Under the pieces are notes generated by a model. The model was given only the letters and a program-made list of their open reading frames with translations. It was not told the DNA's origin and did not search any database. From assembly GCA_905221605.1 (NCBI GenBank), contig CAJNDS010002180.1:518501-582500 (forward strand): a stretch of DNA of 64,000 nucleotides. Direction: 5' to 3'. Position numbers and translations under genes: made by a program. The number at the start of each line of letters is the position of its first letter. Within the stretch, counting starts at the first letter, position 1. Source of the DNA: Symbiodinium natans (Eukaryota > Sar > Dinophyceae > Suessiales > Symbiodiniaceae). Below are positions 20,811-32,400 of this stretch, in pieces.

Positions 20811-21533
20811 GTTTTGATGGAAGGCCAAGGGTGGAAGAGTATAAAGCAAGAAAACTTGCATCGCTTACCTGCCATTCAAGAATGGTTCGAGTTGAGTGCT
20901 GCAAGTCTTTGATTGGTCCATGCCTGGCTGAGCTTAAGAAGAGGCTGCAGAGTTGCATGGGGAGCAGAGGGTTTGGGGTTTAGGGTTTGGGGTTTAGGGT
21001 TTAGGGTTTAGGGCGAGTTTACTCACGCCGCTTCCCGGCGAGAGCTCTTAACGACTTGACACCTCGTACCTCCTGAAGTTGGGGACCCCAGTCCTCCCTA
21101 CGAGCCCTTGCCATCTGGGACTCTACGAAAAATAGGAGTTAGGGTTTAGGGTTTAGGGTTTAGGGTTTAGGGTTTAGGGTTTAGGATTTAGGGTTTGGTG
21201 GGACTTTACTACAACTTTGTCACTTTATACAAGTTTAGGGTTCCTCTAATTTCATATTCAGGGAGCTAAAAGTTAAACTTTTGTTGGGGGTTGAAGAGCA
21301 ACCAAGAAAATAGGGGTACCGCTTTTATGCCCCAAATACAATGGGAATCCCCCTAAAGGGACCCCCCAAAAAAGGGCACTCCCTAATATCGTACACCCCC
21401 ATTTCGGTCTCTCTTAGGCACATGGCTTGGAGGAAGAGGAAGCTCTCAGAAGGAGCCGTTTAGGGTTGTGGGAATGGGCTTTTGAGGGATGAGGGAGCCC
21501 AGGGATTGGGTAGGAACAAACCCAACAGGGAAG

Positions 21534-21677
21534 GGTTTAGGGTTTATAGGGTTTATAGGGTTTATAGGGTTTATAGGGTTTATAGGGTTTATAGGGTTTA
21601 TAGGGTTTATAGGGTTTATAGGGTTTATAGGGTTTAGAAGGGTTTATAGGGTTTATAGGGTTTATAGGGTTTAGGGA
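21534..21677. repeat. (TTTATAGGG)n array, 9-mer telomere variant
   Basis: About fifteen tandem 9-mers. The length is divisible by three, so it gives a meaningless open frame of repeated G-F-I. Confidence 0.97.
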
Positions 21678-21778
21678 ACCCCTAAGCCCAAACAGTGAAC
21701 CCTATGAACCCTATGAACCCAAACCAAACCCAAACACTGAACCCGATTCCCAAACAGCCTAGGAATCCTATGAACCCT

Positions 21779-21922
21779 ACTTGGAGGTTCATGTTACGTA
21801 TCAACCAGTTATAGCTGTACTTATATCCTACTTATAAGCCCCTTATCTGCCCTAATATGGTTATGAGTACAGTCATAAGTACACGTATAATTGGTTAATA
21901 AGTCCCATGAACCTCCAAGTAT
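21779..21922. mobile_element. L-family MITE-like element with perfect 16-bp inverted ends
   Basis: TACTTGGAGGTTCATG at the left and its exact complement at the right; the interior is also partly palindromic (CTTATAAGCCCC, GAGTACAGTCATAAGTACA). Confidence 0.85.
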
Positions 21923-21994
21923 GAACCCTCAACCCGAAACCCTAAACCGTAAACCCTAAACCCTAAACCCTAAACCCAAACCTTGGCCGTTCAG

Positions 21995-22215
21995 GTCCGC
22001 CTCCGCCTGGTGCCCCGCCTTTTTTCCCGCCGATGCCAGGCTCGCGTCCCAGGGCTCGTTTGGGGACTCAAAAAATAATCGGTTTAGGGTCTAGGGTTTA
22101 GGGTTTGGGGTTTAGGGTTTAGGGTTAATCCTAGGGGTCCTAGGTTGGTGCCCTAAATTCTCATACAATAGAGACACCCAAAGAGGAGCCCAAGATAGAT
22201 CACCCCACCCGCGCC

Positions 22216-22256
<41 letters not shown>

Positions 22257-25200
22257 CCCCCTCATGCCCCTGTACGACTTGAGCTTGCAGCTTTTGCAGC
22301 AGAGGCTGTTGCAATTTTTTCAGGACCCTCAGCACTTGATGCAATCCTTCAGGCTTGCTGTGCTTCTGGAAGATTCCCTAGATCCCCTCCGAGCAAAACG
22401 GTGACCGGAGAAGAGTAACCCTAAGTCGTATATCCTAAACCCTATAACCGCTACACCCCAGCCCTAGGCCCTTTGAAAATGTACTTGTCTGTCCCTGGCG
22501 CGAAGCTCTGAAGCCAAGAAGGGAGTCCCTATCCATCCCTATCCATCTTTATATGGGCGGTTTAAGATTTAGGGTTTGGGGTTTGCGAACTTAGGGGCAC
22601 CTTGTTGGGGTCCTTTTTCTCAGGTGATCCTACTATTGGTGATCTATTTTCATGGTCGCTGATTTTCGTAAACCTCCATATCCTAAGGCCTCCCTAAACC
22701 CTAAGTCCTAACACTCCAAGAGATTTTCCCCGAACGCCTTGTCAGCGAGCAGGTATGCCACCGCTGGCAGCTCAGGGCTCTTTCGTTTTATGTGTAGGGT
22801 TTAGGGTTTGGGGTTTGGGGTTTGGGGTTTAGGGTTTAGGGTTTAGGGTTTAGGGTTTAGGGTTTAGGGTTTAGAGATACGGCAAGCATCTGGAGTCTCA
22901 GGGCTACTCTTCGGCTTGCAACAACCTAACACAGGGGCCCCAACAAAGCTGAAGGGGGTATTCTCTGGTAGCTTACCTTGCTAGGATGCTTTAGGGTTTA
23001 GGGTTTAGGGTTTAGGGTTTAGGGTTTAGGGTTTAGGGTTTAGGGTTTAGGTGCTAGGATGCCCAGTAGCGACCTTATCCCGTGTTTTGGAGGGTTAAGG
23101 TTCTCTTGTAAACCTCTAAAAGCAAAAAGGGCACCCTCTTTAGTCCTAGCTTGCTAGGCAAGCTGGCTTGTAGAGTTTTTTTCAAGAGGACGACAAGGCC
23201 CTTGCAAGCCCTAAAACCCTAACACCCTGAAACCCTAAAACCCTAAAACCCTCAAACCCTCAAACCCTAAAACCCTCAGCCCTAGAATCTAATTGTTTTG
23301 GCTATGAGCTTCTCAGTCGGGATTCCCCTGGAAAGCTGCAGGTCTTCAGCCCTAAACCCTAAACCCTAAACCCTAAATCCTAAACCCTAAACCCTAGACC
23401 CCAGGTGCACAATGTACACTAAGGTTCTGTTTAGGCCGGCGGCAGACGAGGGTGCCCGAAACCCTAAACCCTCAACCCCAAACCCTAAACCCTAAATCTC
23501 CTAGAAACCCTAAACCCTGAACCCTCAACCCTCAACCCTAAACCCTCAACCCTAAACCCTAAAACCTATCCCCACCGCGGCCTTAGATCTGGAATCAAGC
23601 GGGAGAAGTTCCGCAAATACGGTTCTCCTGATGTACCCACTGACGCGAACCGGCATCTCCTGCATACTGACAAGCCATCCCTACGCAGTGGAAGCCCTTA
23701 ACCCTAAACCCTAAACCCTAAACCCTAAACCCTAAACCCCAAAACCCTAAACCCTAAACCCCCAGCCCAAAACCCTAAACCCTACACTGCCTCCCGTCGG
23801 CGTCCTCCCCCCCAGGCCCGGCGTGCCTCCCGGCGGCCCGCCCCCTCCGGGGATGATGACGATGCCTCCGCCCGACACCTCAGGGGCAGAGTTTAGGGTC
23901 TAGGGTTTAGGGTTTAGGGTTTAGGGTTTAGGGTTTAGGGTTTAGGGTCTAGGGTCTAGGGTTTAGGGTTTAGGTTTTAGGGTTTATAGGGTTTAGGGTT
24001 TAGGGTTTATGGGGTATCCTTGAGGGTTTCTCTGGTGCTTGCGGCTGGGCTTGAAAACACGCAAGTTGCTTAGGGCTGAATCAGGATGTACAGTAGGTGT
24101 CATAGGGTTTAGTTCGGGCTTAAGGGTATTGCTATGAGGAGCCTTATGATTATGATCAGCAGCTATATGTTTGATTACGGTTCGCAAGAAGAACGCTATT
24201 CATGTTATCGCTTTCATCTATATGACACTGACATAAGTGGTGCTTTTTTGCCAGCATCATCTAGTCATTGCTTAAGAACCCCCCAAAAATAAGAGATGTT
24301 CTTCCTTATAAGGGTAATCTAGGGGCTATCATGTTTTTTTGTTTTAAATTCTTTTGGGGTTCTTAAGCAAATAGTAGTCATTGTTAGCATTGTTGTTCGC
24401 AGTTCCCTAAGGGTCCATGTACTTTATGATTGTATACTTGGGCCCCAAAGTCCCTATATAGGAAGTACTTTAAGGCCCAAGTATTCCCCATTTAGGTACA
24501 TGGACCCTCAGGGATTATGCTCATCATGATGTCACTGCTGAGGGGTTAAGAAGGGCTAACGGGGGGTTCGGGCTTCTTCTTCAGATGGTTCCAAAGCCCT
24601 CAACCCAAATAACCTCTCAGGGCTATTGAAAAGCCGTGCTTTTAGCCTAGTTTTTTTTTCGGGGAGGGGGAAGAGTAGTATAGGATCCCAGAAGCCCTAA
24701 ACCCTAAACCCTGAACCCTAAACCCTAAACCCTAAACCTAAACCCTAAACCCTAAACCCTCAGCTCAGGCCTGGGATGATGCCTCCGCTTCCCGGCATGC
24801 CACATGCTAAGCACAGCCTGCTACGGGTGCTTCCTTTCTTGTGTTTAAGACTAGGGTTTAAGACTAGGTTTTAGGGTTTAGGGTTTAGGGTTTAGGGTTT
24901 AGGGTTTAGGGTTTAGGGTTTAGGGTTTAGGGTTTAGGGTTTGGGGCTTTTTGGGGGGAAGGAGATGGAAGTTTAGGGCTTGTATCGTTTTAAGGCCTTA
25001 GGGTGTAGAAGGGCTGTTTTGGACTCTAGGGTTTATAAGGGCTGTTTAGGATTTGAGGTTTACAAGGGCGTAGGGCTGAGGGTTTAGGGTTGGAGGTGGG
25101 AGGGGACTCGAATACCGAAAGGTTTCACCATGCTTCCTAGAGCCCTGAATTCCAAACCTCTAAACCCTCAACACTTAGACATTCCCGGGCAGGCCCTTGG

Positions 25201-25643
25201 GTTTTGTATATGTTCCCAAATTGGGTTTAGGAGGATCGTATTCAGGAACATTTTTCAGAGGTTCAAGGGGCCAACACAGATTCTGATCCCCAGCCAGAAC
25301 TAAATCTTTCTGACTCCGTCTTTGGGGGGGAGGAGGTAGTTTTGGTGGGTTGGGGGGGTGGGCGTTCTGTATTTAGAGTTCTGGTCTTCCCCGTTTTGTT
25401 GTTTCCTTTTGCTGTGGGGAGGGGAGGGGTGTGGTGGTGCTCCAATCCATGATTCTGATCTTAGGGAGTACCTTAATCCCTAAACCCTAAACCCTAAGTT
25501 ACCCTTAACCCTGAACACTAAGTTGTAAACCCTAAACCCTAAACCCTGAACCCGAAACCGGCTGTAACGTGGCCACCCTGGAAGCTGCGAGCATGCAAGG
25601 AATCCCGAAGTTGAATCCCTCCGAACTCCGAACGCCTTTGTGA
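21995..25643 (+). CDS. Pro/Gly/Met-rich protein C-terminus (four exons)
   Basis: Exon 21995-22034 (PPPPGAPPFFPPM) is followed by an intron with GCCA/GCCC copies. Exon 23816-23863 (PGVPPGGPPPPGMMTM) is followed by an intron with exact GCCT copies. Exon 24769-24795 (PGMMPPLPG) is followed by CATG copies, then exon 25592-25643 (MQGIPKLNPSELRTPL and TGA). Phases agree at each join, giving one low-complexity tail. Such P/G/M-rich tails are common in splicing and RNA-binding proteins. The last join is ambiguous: CATG occurs twice in the upstream exon and the alternative is also open. The 5' part of the gene is unknown. All introns contain telomere-like arrays. Confidence 0.6.
22216..22256. repeat. 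Poly-C tract
   Basis: About 40 C residues within the first intron of the Pro-rich gene. Confidence 0.95.
23051..23160. mobile_element. E-family introner-like element
   Basis: GCTAGGATGCCCAGTAG start, AAGCAAAAAGGGCACCC core, CCTAGCTTGCTAGG end. GCTAGGATGC also occurs at about 22982, before the preceding TTTAGGG array, suggesting a partial duplication or an array inserted near the left end. Confidence 0.65.
24271..24374. mobile_element. H-family element with 9-bp flanking direct repeat
   Basis: CTTAAGAACCCCCCAAAAA left, TTTTGGGGTTCTTAAG right. TAGTCATTG lies directly on the left flank and again just past the right end, at 24262 and 24375. Confidence 0.8.
24408..24515. mobile_element. M-family palindrome
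   Basis: CCCTAAGGGTCCATGTAC and GTACATGGACCCTCAGGG face each other around a palindromic centre (GGGCCCCAAAGTCCCTATAT). Confidence 0.7.
25189..25279 (+). mobile_element. C-family introner without array
   Basis: GCAGGCCCTTGGG left end, TTCAGGAACATTTTTCAGAG interior; shows the array-free state of the site where other C copies carry CCCTAAA units. Confidence 0.65.
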
Positions 25644-25758
25644 TCCAAGCTACTTCGTAAAGGTTCAGGGTTTAGGGTTTAGGGTTTAGGGTTCAGGGTT
25701 CAGGGTTTAGGGTTTAGGGTCTAGGGTCAGGATGTAGTTTTTTAGCCTCCTCTGTGAA

Positions 25759-25878
25759 ATGGCAACGCTAGAGCTCAACATCATGAAGCATTTTGGCTCA
25801 CAGAACATCACACGGAAGCCTGAGCAACATGAGACAGCACGGCATGCATGCGAGCAAGGACAGTCCACATCGGTTAGC
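25759..25878 (+). CDS. Small open frame, unknown
   Basis: ATG-initiated frame MATLELNIMKHFGSQNITRK and about 19 more residues to TGA, in a 500-nt array-free stretch. No recognisable motif; it may be noncoding. Confidence 0.2.
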
Positions 25879-26416
25879 TGAGACCTCTTTACAAGACAGA
25901 TCTGATTCTCGCAGACGCGTCTTCAGGGTGCGAGACTCGCCCACGTGGAAAGGAAAGTGCATCCGCACGCTGCTGTTCTGCCGATGATGGCGTCTTCTCG
26001 GCATAGCAGTACATCTCTCTACATTCTACAGCAGCCTCAGTATTTGAAACTTTTGTTATTTGAATGTCCAGCCGGGATCAGCTGGGATGTATGTTAGGGC
26101 TGAAACCCCAAGCCCAAAGAACTTGCGGTGATTGTCCGGGGGGCTATACTTGTACTGGTTTCACGACCTATCCAGTGACATTTCACCAGTCTGGAAAGCT
26201 TTGCAAGTTGACAGAAAACCGCTTGCTTGCAATGGCAAGCCCTAAACCCTAAACCTCAAGTCTGTACTGGTCCTTAGGGGAGGGGGGCTCCCTGGCCACT
26301 TTTTGGGGCCCATTAGCTGCAACAACCCCACCCCCTGCTGCCCCGCCAAAAAACAAACCATAGGCCATATATAGACCCCAAGCCCCAGAACCCAAGCCTA
26401 CCAAGCCTTAAATCTA

Positions 26417-26503
26417 AACCCTAAACCCCATAAACCCTATAAACCCTATACACCCTATAAACCCTATAAACCCTATAAACCCTGTAAACCCCATAAACCC
26501 TAA
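26417..26503. repeat. (CCCTATAAA)n array
   Basis: About nine 9-mers, the reverse complement of the TTTATAGGG array at 21534, with variants CCCTATACA and CCCTGTAAA. Confidence 0.9.
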
Positions 26504-26512
26504 ACCCGAGGA

Positions 26513-26608
26513 GTCAGTGCGCCCCTTGGCCCTGCGGGCGACCGTTCCCGCAACATCCACTGGAATAACTCCAGGCCGCTGGTTTGGGGTCAACTTTGCA
26601 GGCTTGCA
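26513..26608 (+). CDS. Exon-like block, unknown product
   Basis: Open frame EESVRPLALRATVPATSTGI then TPGRWFGVNFAGL following CCCTAAA repeats. No family recognised. Confidence 0.35.
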
Positions 26609-27158
26609 TAGTTTAAACCCTAAACCCTAATGTTAGGGTCCCTTTAATAAACCCCCCCCCCCCAAATCTTGTTTTGGTCCCCGGGGTTTGGAGGGGTGGA
26701 GAAAAAGACGGGGTGCCAATAATGAATTCTGGGGGTCTGGGGGTCTGGGGGGGGGGGTCATCTGTCAGGGTCTGCTTTGCTTTGTCTTGAAGGCAAACGA
26801 GATCTGCTTCTCTAAAGACTGAGCCTCGGAGCTCTTTCAAGCCAGCTCAGCTGAAAAGTCTTCTCTGCAATGGAACTCTTAAGCGATTCTCAGTAAAATT
26901 TTCCATTCCAGGCCGGCAGAATTTTATAATTACCACCCTTTATTATTATCATCGCACACCCCAAAATAGACTTGTTTACATACATCGGCCCGAAAACCTC
27001 CCGTAATGGAAAGTAGTCTTCGGCTGGACCCCTCTGGCCCGGCGAATTTTAGTATTACCACCCCAATTAAAAATGGGATTCTAACATTAAACCCTAAACC
27101 CTAAACCCTAAACCCTAAACCCTAAACCCTAAACCCTAAACCCTAAACCCTATACTGG

Positions 27159-27252
27159 GCAGGCCTTGGGGGCATTTTACATTTCCCTTCTTGAGTTTAA
27201 GAGGCTCATCTTTGGGAATCCTTTCTCGAGGGGTTTGTAAGTGCCAAACTAG
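27159..27252 (+). mobile_element. C-family introner-like element
   Basis: GCAGGCCTTGGGGGCAT start, AAGAGGCTCATC interior, GTGCCAAACTAG end, directly after a CCCTAAA array. Confidence 0.55.
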
Positions 27253-27952
27253 GTTCAGTCAGTGCCCAGTCAGAGGAGAATGGATAAAGTGCATAGATCT
27301 TGGGTAGTATTTGGGGATCAGTGCCAACATCATCACCTTATGACCTCCCATCTACCCCAAACCCCAAACGAACCCTAAATCCCTATATAGATCCATCTAG
27401 TCGTACTCCTTTGTCCCAACCCGATTCTTTGCGAAGTCTTGCTTTCCGCCACCTCCCCCCTTAACCCTAAACGCTACAATTGGTGGTGGGCTTTCGGTGT
27501 AGGGTCTCGGGCTATGGAACCATCTCGCGGAAATAAAAACAACTTCGCCACCCCAAGGGAACCAAGTACTTACCTACCCTTGGGATCAGGCTTTGGGCTT
27601 AAGTGTTTAGGGTTCAAGTGGTTGCTTGGCCCCAAGGCGAATAATTACTACTCATAGCCTTTGTTTGGGTCCAAGTCCTAAACCCTAATCCCTGAACCCT
27701 AAACCCTAAACGCTAAACCCTAAACCCTAAACCCTAAACAGCCCGGTACGCCGCTGGGGATCGAGCCTCGGCCTCCCAGGTGTACTGGGGCCCCTAAACC
27801 CTCAAGCCATGCAATTCGGATGTAGGGTTTAGGGTTTAGGATTTAGGGTTTAGGGTTTAGGGTTTAGGGGCTCTTTATAGGGCTTATAGGGTTTATAGGG
27901 TCCATAAGGTTTATAGCTTTATAGGGTAGGCCAAAATCTCAAAGCCCTCCCG

Positions 27953-28042
27953 CGCGAGGCCACGTTTCAGGCGTGCTGCCGGCGAGTCGGTTGGACGGGC
28001 AGCAGCCCAGGCCGTTCTCTTGCCCTCGCGGTCTTAAGTGGT
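27953..28042 (+). CDS. Exon-like block, unknown product
   Basis: Open frame LPREATFQACCRRVGWTGSS then PGRSLALAVLSG, followed by GGTTCAGGGTTAGGG. Not recognised. Confidence 0.3.
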
Positions 28043-28549
28043 TCAGGGTTAGGGTTTAGGGTTTAGGGTTTACCTGAAACCTAACTTGTAGTTAAGCCTG
28101 GTCTACGGTCTTGGGTTCTCACTCCTTCTCATTCGTCCACATCCCCAGAAGCGGAACATTAAAACCTAACACCCAGAACCTTGAAGCCTGTAGCTACTAG
28201 ACACAGAATCTACAGGCCCTACGCACCCTGTAGACCCTACAAGCCATAAACGCAGTATCTGCAAGCCCTCTAAGTCCTGGAAGCCATCGACCCCTCAGAA
28301 AGCCCTCGAAGCTCTGTAGCCCCAGACTTCACCTTTTGTCGTGTCCTCCGGTAGATGCACCTGAGCTTCCAACTCTGCAGTTTCTTTTTGTTGGGCTCGC
28401 AGCTTCCTGAAGCTTCATCCCAGTGCGAGTTGCCACCATAACACCATCACATCTAAACTCTAAACTCCCAAACCCTAGACCCTAGACCCTAAGCCCTAAA
28501 CCCTAAACCCTAAACCCTGACATCCTCCTCTCATCCCCCACCAAAAAAG

Positions 28550-28645
28550 GGTCCCGGCTGATCAGGTCCTTCACATGCGCGGCGCTGGCAGCCGCCGCCG
28601 TCCGCATGGGCATCGAGAGTGCCCCTGCACAGCTTAACCTTGGCC
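28550..28645 (+). CDS. Exon-like block, Ala-rich
   Basis: Open frame RLIRSFTCAALAAAAVRMGI then ESAPAQLNL, ending at a CCCTAAA array. It looks like a hydrophobic helix; not recognised. Confidence 0.3.
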
Positions 28646-28753
28646 CTAAACCCTAAACCCTAAACCCTAAACCCTAAACCCTAAACCCTAAACCCTAAAC
28701 CCTAAACCCTAAACCCTAAACCGTTTTAGGGTTAAGGGTTTAGGGTTAGCTTG

Positions 28754-28822
28754 GTAGCCTAGTGGTACACTTTTTTCTTTTGGGGTTCAAGGTTCACGTA
28801 TACAGGCTACTGGGCTACCAAG
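28754..28822 (+). mobile_element. Short A-family element
   Basis: GGTAGCCTAGTGG to GGCTACTGGGCTACCAAG with an internal deletion (69 nt). It lies between arrays, so not clearly a spliced intron by itself. Confidence 0.7.
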
Positions 28823-28860
28823 TATCCTACTGGTTCTTAGTAGTGTTTAGGGTTGCCTAG

Positions 28861-28959
28861 GTAGGTCCTTTGGATTTCAGGTTTTCTCTTGTTGCGTTCA
28901 TGAGATTATATTCAGGAGTTTACGACTATGTTTCCAGAGAGTTTCAAGGGCCAAGCTAG
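28861..28959 (+). mobile_element. C-family introner without array
   Basis: GTAGGTCCTTTGGATTTCAG start, ATTATATTCAGGAG interior, TTTCAAGGGCCAAGCTAG end. Confidence 0.7.
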
Positions 28960-28990
28960 GAATGAGGTACCCGAAAGAACCCGCTAAAGG

Positions 28991-28997
28991 GTATATA

Positions 28998-29042
<45 letters not shown>

Positions 29043-29043
29043 G
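28991..29043. repeat. (AT)n / (AG)n microsatellite
   Basis: TATATA run with one CATATA break, turning into AGAGAG. Confidence 0.95.
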
Positions 29044-29469
29044 GAGATACATATAGAGGGATTTAAGGTGCCTAATTCCCTCATTCCCTACGAAGCTGCC
29101 GGTTTCTAGGTAGTGGCCACAGGCCAAAGGGCTTATCAGGGTTTAGACGGGCAAACACGGGTTCACAAGGGCTTGTAAAGGCTTTCTTGGGTTTAGGCCC
29201 CACACCCTAAACCTTTTTTTTCCCTTCCCCCCAAACCTGAACCCTAAGCCCCAAACCCCCTCTTTGATTTGGGTTCAAGAGCATCTCGCTGAAGCTTTGA
29301 ACGCCCAACCCAAGGTTGCCCCCTGAGGGGCACTCCAGACCACCCTGAAATTCGTGGGGGTTTTGGGCTTTTGGAATTTTATAGGGTTTAGTGTTTAGGG
29401 TTTAGGGTATAGGGTTTAGGGGTTCAGGAACCTTATAAACCCCAAACCCTGCACCCCAGAAACCTTAAC

Positions 29470-32400
29470 TGGGAAGTAGATGAGGTCGCCGCGCCCAAGC
29501 CAGAGTCAGCATCTCCAAGCGAGCACAGGACAGGCAAAACTTTTTGAAAACCCCTGCAAGACCTCGAATCCCTTGTAACCATTATAAATAAACCTAGATA
29601 AAGACTTCTAGGCTCTACTACCCTAAACCCTAAACCCTAAACCCTAAACCCTAAACCCTAAACCCTAAACCCTAAACCCTAAACCCTAAACCCTAAACCC
29701 TAAACCCTAAACCCTAGACAGGACTTGCTTAAGCTCAGAGGGCTCTTGGGTCTGGGCTAGGGGCCTTCAGAGCTTTGGCCCAAAATGGAAGCCGGGTTTA
29801 GGGTTTAGGGTTTAGGGTTTAGGGTTTAGGGTTTAGGGTTTAGGGCTCAGAGTTTGCGATTCGCCTGGGCCGGCGATTTGCTAGGCCCCTTTACATCACT
29901 ATGTAGGTATCACCCCACCTTACCATCATCCCTTTCCGTCTGAATCATCTATAATATTTTCTTACTTGACTGTCGTCACTATTTACAAGGATTCATGCAG
30001 CCTGACGGGTCTCAGGGTGGGGTTTCAGGGTGTCCCAGGTGGGGTGGTCCCGTGGGGTTCCTGAGGGCTCGAAGCCCAAAACGTAAGGTTTGAATATTCA
30101 TAGGTTCTAGGGTTGTAGAGGCTAAGGGGCTTAGGGGTTTCACAGGGCTTCAGGGTATTGTAGGGTCTTCGTGTTGCAAGCCATGGCTCGTTGAGGGTTT
30201 AGGGTGCAGGGTTTAGGGTTTGGGCCCTAAACCCTAAACCCTAAACCGTAAAGTCTTTTGTTGAAAGCCGGGTACAAAACGGTACTACTGTACTGTCATT
30301 TGCCTATGCTGGCAACTGTTGCTAGAGAGGGGAGCCAACCGAAGTTGGGGTGTCGGGTGTGCTGGTTAAGCAAGCTGGGCAGTCGTTTTGTGGGAGCTTG
30401 GCACGCGTTCCCCTGCTTCAAACTCGCTTTCTAATTACATGTCACTCCATGCCAGGATGAACCCTCGAACCTCTGACATAAACCCGAACGCTCCATGTAC
30501 CCCTCCAACTGGTCTAGGGTCTAGGGTTGAGGGTTTAGGGTTTAGGGTTTAGGCCGACCTTATGAAAGATTGCACATTAGGCCAACCTCGAGGCCTATCA
30601 AAGTTCCCTGAACCCTAGAAACCCTAAGCCCTAGACACAATGAGGGAAACCCTAAAGTCTGCAAACCCAATAACCCCTACAAAGCCCTATTCAACCGTCT
30701 GAAACCGTATAAACGCTAGAATACCCTTTCAAATCCCTCGAAAAAGCCTCTGTAAGAACCCTCTAAGACTCCTAGAAAATCCTACAAATCCCTACAAAGC
30801 ACTAGAAACCCCCAAGCCCAAAACCCTGTTTGGAAATCGCAGGACTCGGGGGCGTCCAGTCCGCCCCCGGCGCCCAAGAGCACAGCCACGGCGGCGGATT
30901 TAGGGGCTTGGGGATAATTGCAGGGTTTGGGCGGTGGAAGCCCTGAACCCTAAACCCTAAATCGTAAACCCCAAACCCTAAACCCTAAATCCTAAACCCT
31001 AAACCCTATAAACCCTAGTTCGAGTTTAGGGTTGATATGGGATGTGGTTTGGCCTGGGGAGAAAGTTGAGGGCCTGCCCGAAAAAAAGAAGCTAATCAAG
31101 AAGGTAACGGACTCAGCAACTACCCATAGATCAACCCGAAGCCTAAACCCGAAACCCTAAACCCTAAACCCGAAACCCTAAACGCCCTAAACGTAAGGGA
31201 CCAGTAAAAAAGGAAAAAAGAAGAAACCCTAAACGTAAGGGACCAGGAACTGCCCTTATCTCAATCTGAAGCTCTTCAAAACGCAGCTCTCAAGGCCAAA
31301 GCTGCGCCAGAGGGAGCGCCGAAGGCTCCGCCAGGAGCATGCGGTTTAGGGTTTAGGGTTTGGGGTTTGGGGTTTGGGGTTTAGGGTTTGGGGTTTAGGT
31401 TTAGGGGTTTGGGGTTTAGATTTTGGGGTTGAGGATGTGGTTTAGGGGTTTAGGGTTTAGGTTTCGAGGGTTTCGCCCCTTGGATACCTGGAAGTAGGTT
31501 TGCAGGGTCTAACCTATTTGCAGGGTCAGACCCGGGCAAGGTACCCTGAGCCTTGCCGTCTCGGGCCTTTTTTGGGGTTCTGAAAAACCCTGAAACCCTA
31601 AACCCAGGGCTAAACCCTGAACCCTAAACCCTAAACCCTAAACCCTACAACTTGCTAGGCTTCCAAGAAAGAGGGTTCCTGTGCAGCCCCAGAAGCGCCG
31701 ATCTCTTCAACCCGCATCTTATCCAGCTTCCCCTAAACCCTAAACCCTAAATCCTAAACCCTAAACCCTAAACCCTAAACTCCCAACCCTGAACCTTAGA
31801 AAACCCTAAACCCTAAACCCTAAACCCTTGCAGTACCCGCGGCACCGAAGTCGCCCCCTGCGGCCGCGCCCAGCGCCGCAGCCAAGCCGCCCTTGGCGGC
31901 GGCGCCACCGCCGCCGCCGCCCCAGCCTAAGGCCAAGGCCCCGGCCCCTGCCGAAGCCAAAGCGGCGGCTTTGTTGCACTCTATAAGGTTTAGGGTTTAG
32001 GGTTTAGGGTTTAGGGTTTAGGGTTTAGGGTTTAGGGCTTAGGGCTGGGGGTTTAGGGTTTAAGGTTAAAGGCCATGGACATAGTCATGCCATAGTCATT
32101 GTTTTGTCGGGGGCTCGTTCCTTTGTGCACTTTCTCAGCGGACCCACAGTAATTTGGCAAGCATCGTAAGAGCCGATTTCTGCGGACCGAACTGCAAAGA
32201 AATGAACTGAAATGTTACCGTTTGCTTGGGTGCTCAGAGTGACTCGGTAGATAAGAAAGTCAAGGTCGTATCTCAAGTTAGATAACCTAGCCCTGCCACA
32301 GTTATGGCGACTCTTTTTTCGCCCAGCCATAATTTCAAGCTCATGTTTCCTCTTGTACTAACACTTCTTAACAGGAACTACAGTACCCTTACTATAATCC

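Larger units (their letters stand above)
19122..20912 (+). pseudogene. SMYD-like SET-domain protein, frame broken in the SET motif
   Basis: SMYD-family SET proteins methylate lysines. Start chosen at ATG 19122 (MACVQVSDSADRGQ, matching the SET opening s-xxGR). The frame runs through DIPAGHLMLVEHPVF, HLAVIMHFNA and the H-SCAPNA motif to SGSEVI, then TAG at 19644. The next frame takes over at once as SYLAEREMLLPIVDRR, then the post-SET Cys cluster CLCARC. Together these are the SET 'GEEltISYL' block with a few codons missing. The rest is a TPR-like helical C-terminus. Two introners (20537-20640, TSD GAGA; 20707-20810, TSD GTTT) splice in frame to 20641-20706 and 20811-20912, ending ELSAASL. One mutation, a sequencing error or a pseudogene could explain the break. 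Confidence 0.75.

Noticed and set aside
21489-21674. Open frame with repeated G-F-I
   Set aside because: Produced by the 9-mer TTTATAGGG array, whose unit length is divisible by three.
25788-25803. Possible spliced-leader relic (CATTTTGGCTCACAG resembles the dinoflagellate leader end)
   Set aside because: Short and imperfect match (the leader as I recall ends CATTTTGGCTCAAG), not next to a clear gene start; chance cannot be excluded.
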